Made by a program: the position numbers and the translations under genes
Notes under the pieces: generated by a model
Told to the model about the DNA's origin: nothing
Databases searched by the model: none
What the model saw: the letters and a program-made list of their open reading frames with translations, nothing else
Part shown: positions 1-4,299 of the stretch, piece by piece
How the letters are laid out: every line of letters begins with the position of its first letter
Position numbering within the stretch: position 1 is the first letter of the stretch
Assembly: GCA_003211335.1 (NCBI GenBank)
Contig: QCTA01000039.1
Coordinates: 1 to 6,982, forward strand
Source of the DNA: Prochlorococcus sp. AG-670-O11
GTDB taxonomy: Bacteria; Cyanobacteriota; Cyanobacteriia; PCC-6307; Cyanobiaceae
Direction: 5' to 3'
DNA length: 6,982 nucleotides

Positions 1-907
1 TTATAATCTTTTTTAATTGTTTCTCCCTACTTTTAGCCTGTGTACTTCTTGTCGCACTAGCGCGAAATCTTTCAATATATTTTCTTTGTATTTCAATTTC
101 TTTTTGCTGCAACTCAAAAGCTTTATTTTGAGATTCTTCATTTAAAGACTTTTGCTCAACAAAAAAAGAATAATTCCCATTATAAGTTTCAGAAATTCCT
201 CTTTCTATAAAAATAATCTTTTTACATAATTTATCCAAGAAATATCTATCATGACTAATTAATATGATTGCTATTTTTAAAGAAACTAAATATTCCTCTA
301 GCCAAAAAATTGTTTCTAAATCTAGATGATTAGTTGGCTCATCTAGTAAAAGTAAATCAGGTTTTTGCAAAATAATTTTCCCAAGAGCTACTTTCATTTG
401 CCAACCTCCTGAAAAATTACCTACTAATTTGTCTGCATCTTCCTTAGAAAATCCTAGTTTTGGAAGCATCTTCTCTACTTCTGCTTGCATTTGATAGCCA
501 CCTAAAACTTCAAACTTTTCTTGATATTTTGCTAGTTTATTTACGAGATGATTTAGTTTTTCAGAATCTTTACTAGATTCCAAAAGTTTCATTTCATTTT
601 CAATCTCTAGAAGTTTATTTGAAACTAATTGAATATCTTTAAAAGAACTTTCTAGCTCCTCTCTGACTGTTCGACTTAAATTACAATCCAATTCTTGTTT
701 TAAGTGGGAAATTTTAGGGCTTCCTTCTTTAAGAACTTGTCCACTAGTTTGATCTTCGTCTCCAATTAATATTTTAAACTGAGTTGATTTACCTGCCCCA
801 TTAGAGCCAACTAATCCTATCTTTTCTCCCTTCCTAATCTCCCAATTAATATTTTTCAAAACAACATCTGTAGAATAAATTTTGCTTACGTTATCAAATC
901 TAATCAC
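1..907 (-). CDS. ABC-F family ATPase, N-terminal part (3' end beyond window)
   Basis: ABC-F proteins are soluble, with two ATPase domains and no membrane domain; studied members bind the ribosome E site and relieve stalled translation. The visible 302 residues contain one full ATPase domain: Walker A GSNGAGKST at 34-42, signature FSGGW at 165-169, Walker B LLLLDE at 185-190 followed by PTNHLD, and the switch histidine in SHD at 219. A charged insertion at about 86-150 matches the ABC-F arm. After the domain comes the helical inter-domain linker with the family-typical ERFRASATRSTQAKSR near 279-294. The second ATPase domain lies outside the window. FSGGW and the linker resemble the YheS/Uup side of the family, but the subtype is not certain. 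The start is GTG at 905-907: a stop lies in frame at 923-925 and no ATG lies between. No clear Shine-Dalgarno is seen. Confidence 0.93.
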   Translation of the reverse strand, partial: MIRFDNVSKIYSTDVVLKNINWEIRKGEKIGLVGSNGAGKSTQFKILIGDEDQTSGQVLKEGSPKISHLKQELDCNLSRTVREELESSFKDIQLVSNKLLEIENEMKLLESSKDSEKLNHLVNKLAKYQEKFEVLGGYQMQAEVEKMLPKLGFSKEDADKLVGNFSGGWQMKVALGKIILQKPDLLLLDEPTNHLDLETIFWLEEYLVSLKIAIILISHDRYFLDKLCKKIIFIERGISETYNGNYSFFVEQKSLNEESQNKAFELQQKEIEIQRKYIERFRASATRSTQAKSREKQLKKII

Positions 908-977
908 TTTAAAAAATTGAATTTACAAACTTAGAGACTTTTTTACCAAAAAAAATTTTGTGGAATAAAATTATGTT
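908..977. promoter_or_regulatory. divergent intergenic region between the ABC-F and 61-aa protein genes
   Basis: This 70-bp A/T-rich gap separates two divergent genes and must hold their promoters unless these lie inside the neighbouring genes. It contains an A8 run followed by T4 near 951-962. A TAAAAT hexamer at 966-971 resembles a -10 box on the plus strand, but it sits only 6 bp before the ATG at 978, so it would give an almost leaderless transcript. No convincing -35 or ribosome-binding site is visible on either strand. Confidence 0.3.
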
Positions 978-1163
978 ATGAAAAGAATAGAACAAATCGT
1001 AGTAATTTTCATAGCTGCAGCATTAGCTATTCCAAGTTATTGGTTTTTTTGGACATTAGCTGGTGGTGGTGGTTACAACAAAAGAATAATACCAGTTACC
1101 AAAGAAGGTAACACTACTCAAGACTCTTTACTAAAGACCACCTCGAGCTTTAATCAACCATAA
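978..1163 (+). CDS. small single-pass membrane protein, unknown function (61 aa)
   Basis: The function is not recognised. The protein starts MKRIEQ and then has one strongly hydrophobic, aromatic-rich segment at about residues 7-28 (ending YWFFWTLAG), followed by four glycines and a polar tail of about 30 residues. This suggests a single membrane helix with a short soluble tail. The positive N-terminus (K2, R3) predicts an N-in orientation. There is no lipobox cysteine, and an uncleaved anchor seems more likely than a cleaved signal peptide. The start is the first ATG after an in-frame stop at 966-968. Another ATG at 973 is out of frame and ends at once. The 3' end overlaps the convergent 76-aa gene by 33 bp, so the tail is the least certain part. 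The helix followed by a glycine run supports a real gene, though its conservation is untested. Confidence 0.65.
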   Translation: MKRIEQIVVIFIAAALAIPSYWFFWTLAGGGGYNKRIIPVTKEGNTTQDSLLKTTSSFNQP

Positions 1164-1361
1164 TTTAGTGGCTTCATCATCCACGGTCGACAAATACTCT
1201 ATAACCTCCTCTTTTGTAACATTAATATCTACTTCTTTACCAATCTCACAAATTTTTTCAAGAGCTGATTTTGGATTATTAAGAGCCATCAAAAACAAAC
1301 TTTGTTTTTTTCTAGAATCATTGGCTATTAAATCATAAAGTTTCTCTACATTACTAGTCAT
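1131..1361 (-). CDS. Nif11-like small protein ending in Gly-Gly-Leu (76 aa)
   Basis: The layout matches the Nif11 domain: an N-terminal helix with VEKLYDLIANDS (residues 5-16), a middle segment with ALNNPKSALEKICEIGKE (26-43), then VTKEEVIEYL (49-58). Nif11 domains occur in cyanobacteria, both as stand-alone proteins of unknown role and as leaders of ribosomally made, modified peptides, where a Gly-Gly marks the cut before the core. Here the chain ends in KARGGL, so a single residue follows the Gly-Gly and there is no core peptide. No modifying enzyme or peptide exporter is nearby. The start ATG at 1359-1361 has a GGA about 6-8 bases upstream, and an in-frame stop lies at 1371-1373. It lies 35 bp downstream of the 112-aa gene on the same strand and is probably co-transcribed with it. 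The family call is by pattern only; an unrelated helical protein remains possible. Confidence 0.7.
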   Translation of the reverse strand: MTSNVEKLYDLIANDSRKKQSLFLMALNNPKSALEKICEIGKEVDINVTKEEVIEYLSTVDDEATKLWLIKARGGL

Positions 1362-1396
1362 CAGTTTCCATTAATTCATATCAATAGATTATCCCC

Positions 1397-1735
1397 TCAA
1401 GCTGCATTTTTATCATTGTATTTATTTATAGATAAATCATGATCAGTATCTTCTATTTCTTTAGCCGAGGCATCTGCCATACTTCTTGCATCTAGACACA
1501 GAACCTTTCTGAGCTTTGCAAAATTTGCCGCATGAGATATTCTTCCATCTTTCTGAGCATAATATTCAGAACGCTGAAGAATTTGATGCAGGTGTGTCAA
1601 TAAATATGGACTGATTACTGCAGATACCAATACATCACTATTTTCATTATTTAAAGACTCAGACTGTATTAATTTTTTTTTCTTTTTATCAATTGTTGAT
1701 CTTTGAGAAGAATCAAGTTTGCTTGAATTTTTCAT
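1397..1735 (-). CDS. conserved-looking hypothetical protein (112 aa)
   Basis: The function is not recognised. The first 33 residues are polar and look disordered, with a lysine run at 17-21 encoded over an A9 tract. A compact helical segment follows at about 36-92: SAVISPYLLTHLHQILQRSEYYAQ, then SHAANFAKLRKVLCLDARSMADASA, with a single cysteine in VLCLD. The last 20 residues are acidic and polar. No membrane segment or signal peptide is seen. The balanced hydrophobic and charged pattern of the core is that of a folded soluble protein, probably helical. It is divergent from the ribbon-helix-helix gene across a 120-bp shared control region, and the Nif11-like gene follows 35 bp downstream. The ATG at 1733-1735 is chosen because the well-ordered reading frame begins there; no clear Shine-Dalgarno is visible. 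Confidence 0.72.
   Translation of the reverse strand: MKNSSKLDSSQRSTIDKKKKKLIQSESLNNENSDVLVSAVISPYLLTHLHQILQRSEYYAQKDGRISHAANFAKLRKVLCLDARSMADASAKEIEDTDHDLSINKYNDKNAA
1673..1681. repeat. A9/T9 homopolymer inside the 112-aa gene
   Basis: Nine consecutive T on the plus strand give A9 in the coding strand and form part of the lysine run at residues 17-21. Runs this long are prone to replication or transcription slippage. Adding one base would shift the frame to a stop within a few codons. Confidence 0.9.
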
Positions 1736-1769
1736 AATTTACACAAGGAACTAATTTATCAAAGGCTTA

Positions 1770-1797
1770 TATATATCCTTACTAATAATATACACAA
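1770..1797 (-). promoter_or_regulatory. candidate promoter of the 112-aa gene and the Nif11-like gene
   Basis: On the minus strand TTGTGT (1792-1797) lies 16 bp upstream of TATATA (1770-1775), a plausible sigma-70-type -35/-10 pair. Transcription would start near 1763 and give a leader of roughly 28 bases to the ATG at 1735. The -35 lies in a TATACACA element that is repeated in inverted orientation at 1818-1825. This is a motif match only; cyanobacterial -35 boxes are weakly conserved. Confidence 0.4.
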
Positions 1798-1825
1798 AGA
1801 TACTATCCTTGACTAACTGTGTATA
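1789..1825. repeat. 8-bp perfect inverted repeat in the divergent control region
   Basis: TATACACA at 1789-1796 is repeated as TGTGTATA at 1818-1825, with 21 bp between the arms. The centres are 29 bp apart, roughly three helical turns, as is common for paired operator half-sites. The left arm overlaps the candidate -35 of the leftward promoter, and the right arm overlaps the likely -10 region of the rightward one. Confidence 0.75.
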
Positions 1826-1841
1826 CTTATAAGTAACAGTT
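1809..1841 (+). promoter_or_regulatory. candidate promoter and operator dyad of the ribbon-helix-helix gene
   Basis: The stretch holds TATACT (1822-1827, a good -10 match) and, upstream, TTGACT (1809-1814). These two are too close together to pair, so the -35 for TATACT is unclear. Overlapping the -10 is a perfect 12-bp palindrome, TACTTATAAGTA at 1824-1835, flanked by AACTGT (1815-1820) and ACAGTT (1836-1841), which are also complementary with a 3-base offset. Small ribbon-helix-helix proteins typically bind short palindromes and repress their own promoters, so this is the natural operator candidate for the adjacent gene. Binding is inferred. Confidence 0.4.
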
Positions 1842-1855
1842 ATTCAGTTTAACTA

Positions 1856-2164
1856 ATGGCAACCCGCCAAAACTCAACTAATGGGAAGCCAAAATCCCCT
1901 AGAATACAAGTAGTCATTCCAGAATTAATTTGTGAACAACTAAATATTTTAGCGGAGAATGAATCAAGAACTGTCAGCAACATGGCAAAGGTATTGATTC
2001 AGGAAGGAATTAAAAATTATTTCGAAAGAGAGGCAAAATCACATAACTCAAAAACTAAAATTGATACCGATAAGTTTAGAGATTCATTAGAAAGACAAAG
2101 TATTAAAAGATTAAAAGGAGCTCCTCAAAGGATTAGATATACCAAAAAATCAGAGAATGAGTAA
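1856..2164 (+). CDS. ribbon-helix-helix (CopG/Arc-like) DNA-binding protein
   Basis: This 102-aa protein has a ribbon-helix-helix fold signature. A short strand RIQVVIP (about 16-22) would lie in the DNA major groove, followed by helix 1 (ELICEQLNILAENES, about 23-37) and helix 2 starting TVSNMAKVLIQEGIKNYF (about 39-56). The family forms dimers in which the paired strands read a palindrome, and usually acts as a local repressor. The basic, polar tail (about 57-102) has no recognised domain and could add DNA contacts or bind a partner. No toxin gene follows, so a classical toxin-antitoxin pair is not supported. The start ATG at 1856 has an in-frame stop just upstream at 1850-1852. The gene is divergent from the 112-aa gene over a dyad-rich region and ends exactly where the convergent ktrA ends, with no base between. 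Confidence 0.82.
   Translation: MATRQNSTNGKPKSPRIQVVIPELICEQLNILAENESRTVSNMAKVLIQEGIKNYFEREAKSHNSKTKIDTDKFRDSLERQSIKRLKGAPQRIRYTKKSENE
2116..2125. repeat. 10-bp palindrome with core GGAGCTCC (copy 1)
   Basis: AGGAGCTCCT is a perfect palindrome near the 3' end of the ribbon-helix-helix gene. Its GC-rich core GGAGCTCC recurs at 2271-2278, across the convergent gene junction. Confidence 0.8.
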
Positions 2165-2869
2165 TTAATTTTGAGGTAATTTTTGCAAATCTAAAGTTTT
2201 CCCCATCACTACCAAAATATTTCCTCTCTCAAGAATATATTTTGCAGGAGGATTTACTGTTAATTCTTCTGGAGCTCCAGCAGCAAGAACGTTAACTAAA
2301 TAATTTTTTCTTAAATTTAAATCTCTCAACGATCTACCGATAAATTGCTCTGGAACTGTTATTTCATCTATACCAGTTTGATTATCTAACTCTAATCTTT
2401 CAATCAGATTGGGTCTAACAAGTTCTAAGCCTAATCTTTCACCTTGCATTCTCGAAGGGAAAACAACCTTATCAGCACCTACTCTTTTTAACATCTTTTC
2501 ATGTAAATCGCTCGTAGCTCTTGCAATTACTCTTTTTACTTTTGTTCCTTCACTATCCTTAGCAATAAGAGTTGTAGTAATACTAGCTTCAATTGGCTCA
2601 CTAATACCAACCACAACTGTATTCATCTCTAAAATTCCTGATTCCTTCATTGATTCTTCATCAGTACAATCTATTACTCTTGCCTCAATAGAAGGTTCTA
2701 ATTGTCTTAAATCATCAATAGCCTTCTCAGAGGAATCTGCAGCTAAGACATCTACGCCATTATTTATAAGTTCTCTACAAACAGCAGTTCCAAATCTACC
2801 AACTCCTACAACTGCAAAAGTTAGAGCTTCCTCTTCTTTTTGTGGAGACCATTGCCACCAATCAGCCAT
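2165..2869 (-). CDS. ktrA: KtrA: cytoplasmic RCK gating subunit of the K+ uptake system
   Basis: KtrA forms a cytoplasmic ring that binds nucleotides and controls the KtrB channel-like transporter. Residues 17-135 are an RCK_N (Rossmann) domain with the glycine motif GVGRFG at 22-27 and an acidic residue, D45, at the end of the second strand, where NAD(H) or ATP ribose is usually held. Residues about 155-230 are an RCK_C domain (EITVPEQFIGRSLRDLNLR...), the domain that binds c-di-AMP in some Gram-positive KtrA proteins. The length of 234 aa is normal for KtrA with a single RCK unit, half the size of enterobacterial TrkA. No membrane segment is present. The gene is last in the cluster, 18 bp after ktrB; the ATG lacks a clear Shine-Dalgarno, so coupling to ktrB translation is likely. 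It is convergent with the ribbon-helix-helix gene with no spacer, and no terminator hairpin is evident. Confidence 0.93.
   Translation of the reverse strand: MADWWQWSPQKEEEALTFAVVGVGRFGTAVCRELINNGVDVLAADSSEKAIDDLRQLEPSIEARVIDCTDEESMKESGILEMNTVVVGISEPIEASITTTLIAKDSEGTKVKRVIARATSDLHEKMLKRVGADKVVFPSRMQGERLGLELVRPNLIERLELDNQTGIDEITVPEQFIGRSLRDLNLRKNYLVNVLAAGAPEELTVNPPAKYILERGNILVVMGKTLDLQKLPQN
2269..2280. repeat. 12-bp palindrome with core GGAGCTCC (copy 2)
   Basis: CTGGAGCTCCAG is a perfect palindrome within the 3' part of ktrA, about 105 bp from the convergent junction. It shares its 8-bp core with the palindrome at 2116-2125. Confidence 0.8.
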
Positions 2870-2887
2870 AATAAATTTTAGTAAAGA

Positions 2888-4291
2888 CTAAACATAAAGA
2901 TCAGCTTTAGGGTAGCCAATTCTTTTCTGTCTTTCTATTCTACTCTTATATAGAGCCTGCCAAACAGCACTTAAAAGCAAAAGGATCCCAAGTCTTCCAA
3001 CAAACATGCCAATTATTAGAATAAATTGACCAAAATGATTTAACTTAACTGTTAAACCAATATCAAAACCTACTGTTGCGAATGCAGAAATACAAGTGAA
3101 AAGTATCTCTAGAAATGTAAATGATTCTTTTTTAATAAAAGTATTAGTAGTACTTAACAACATCGCCATCAACAGAACAAATAGTAAAGAACCAACAGTT
3201 ATTCCTACGGCTTTCAAAATAACTTTATCTGAAATTAATCTATTACTAATAATCACATCTTTTTGTCCTCTTAAAGTTGATCTAGTTGCTGCCATTAAAG
3301 CAATAAAAGTTGTAGTTTTTATTCCTCCACCAGTACCACCGGTACTTGCTCCAATAAACATCAATGTCATCAATAGTAAAAGACCAGTATCTGAGATTGA
3401 ATTTAAAGAAATTGGGAAATTTGTAAATCCCGCCGTTCTTGCGCTTACAGTTTCAAAAATGGATGATAAAATTTTCTCAAAAAAACTTAGATCACTAAAA
3501 AATTTACTATTTAATAACGTCTCTGTTATGAAAAAACCCAATGATCCAAAAATTATTAAGGAAAAACTTGTCCTAATAACTAATCTAGAATGAAGACTCA
3601 ATTTTTTATATGAAAGATTTTTCCTATTACTCCATAGATCGTCAATTACTCTCCAACCAAGTCCTCCCATAACAATTAAAAAAATAAATACAATATTTAC
3701 AACCAAATTAGATCGATAATCTTGGAGACTATTAGACCATAAAGAAAAACCTGCATTGTTATAAGCAGAAATACTATGAAAAATTGCGGACCAAAGTCTT
3801 TCCCAATTATTTTGAATTTCTACAAATCCAAAAAAATATAACACTATAGCTCCAAAGGAAATGATAGAAGTGGCAGTAATAGCAATACTTTGAAAAGTTA
3901 TACCAATTCCACCAACTCCAAATTCATCAAGAGTTTTACCTTTATCTAATCTAGTTCTGAGTTGAGTCCCTTTGACAACAAATCCTTGTAAAAAGGTAGT
4001 AATAGCCATTAAGCCTAAACCACCTGACAAAAGCATTAATGCCAAGAAAATCTGTCCAAAAATATTTAAATCATCTCCTACATCAATGATATTTAAACCT
4101 GTCACAGTTATGGCAGAAGTAGATGTAAAAAATGCTTCCCACAAACCCACATCTGATGAAGAACATAATGGAGAACTTAAAATTAAAGTACCAAAAAAAA
4201 TAATCATTAATCCTGTAACAATTGTAAATTGCGGTACAGATAACTTTCTATATACTTCTTTTAATTTATAAATAGTTTTGTTTATCTTCAC
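2888..4291 (-). CDS. ktrB: KtrB: K+-translocating membrane subunit (Trk/Ktr/HKT family)
   Basis: KtrB is an inner-membrane protein that takes up K+, driven by or dependent on Na+ in studied cyanobacterial relatives. Its four membrane-pore-membrane repeats are visible through their pore loops: TVTG at 62-65, NNAG at 178-181, TAGF at 286-289 and TVGF at 406-409. Each has the filter glycine (G65, G181, G288, G408) expected for K+ selectivity; a serine at the first position marks Na+-type plant HKTs and is absent. The glycine-rich gate loop GASTGGTGGG at 314-323, followed by K325, lies in the middle of the third repeat's second helix, and the conserved arginine of GRLG (R433) lies in the last repeat. 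The length of 467 aa is normal. The ATG at 4289-4291 is 8 bp after the carrier stop, and ktrA follows 18 bp downstream, so the three genes are almost certainly one transcript. Confidence 0.95.
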   Translation of the reverse strand: MKINKTIYKLKEVYRKLSVPQFTIVTGLMIIFFGTLILSSPLCSSSDVGLWEAFFTSTSAITVTGLNIIDVGDDLNIFGQIFLALMLLSGGLGLMAITTFLQGFVVKGTQLRTRLDKGKTLDEFGVGGIGITFQSIAITATSIISFGAIVLYFFGFVEIQNNWERLWSAIFHSISAYNNAGFSLWSNSLQDYRSNLVVNIVFIFLIVMGGLGWRVIDDLWSNRKNLSYKKLSLHSRLVIRTSFSLIIFGSLGFFITETLLNSKFFSDLSFFEKILSSIFETVSARTAGFTNFPISLNSISDTGLLLLMTLMFIGASTGGTGGGIKTTTFIALMAATRSTLRGQKDVIISNRLISDKVILKAVGITVGSLLFVLLMAMLLSTTNTFIKKESFTFLEILFTCISAFATVGFDIGLTVKLNHFGQFILIIGMFVGRLGILLLLSAVWQALYKSRIERQKRIGYPKADLYV

Positions 4292-4299
4292 TTTCTAAT

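Noticed and set aside
1167..1185. GTGG...CCAC hairpin just after the 61-aa gene as its terminator
   Set aside because: The stem is only four bp with a nine-base loop, has no T tract after it, and lies within the coding part of the opposite gene.
1856..2164. Antitoxin of a toxin-antitoxin pair
   Set aside because: Ribbon-helix-helix antitoxins normally have a toxin gene next to them on the same strand; here the next gene is the convergent ktrA, and the divergent 112-aa protein shows no toxin motif.
2409..2891. Open reading frame on the plus strand opposite ktrA
   Set aside because: It is the complement of a clear RCK protein and its translation has no recognisable domain. The antisense frames at 3096-3593, 3972-4271, 5147-5431 and 5771-6094 are likewise shadows of ktrB and the carrier.
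3342..3356. Inverted repeat AGTACC-acc-GGTACT in ktrB
   Set aside because: It falls in the codons for the glycine-rich gate loop (GGT/ACT repeats), which explains the symmetry; the stem is only six bp.
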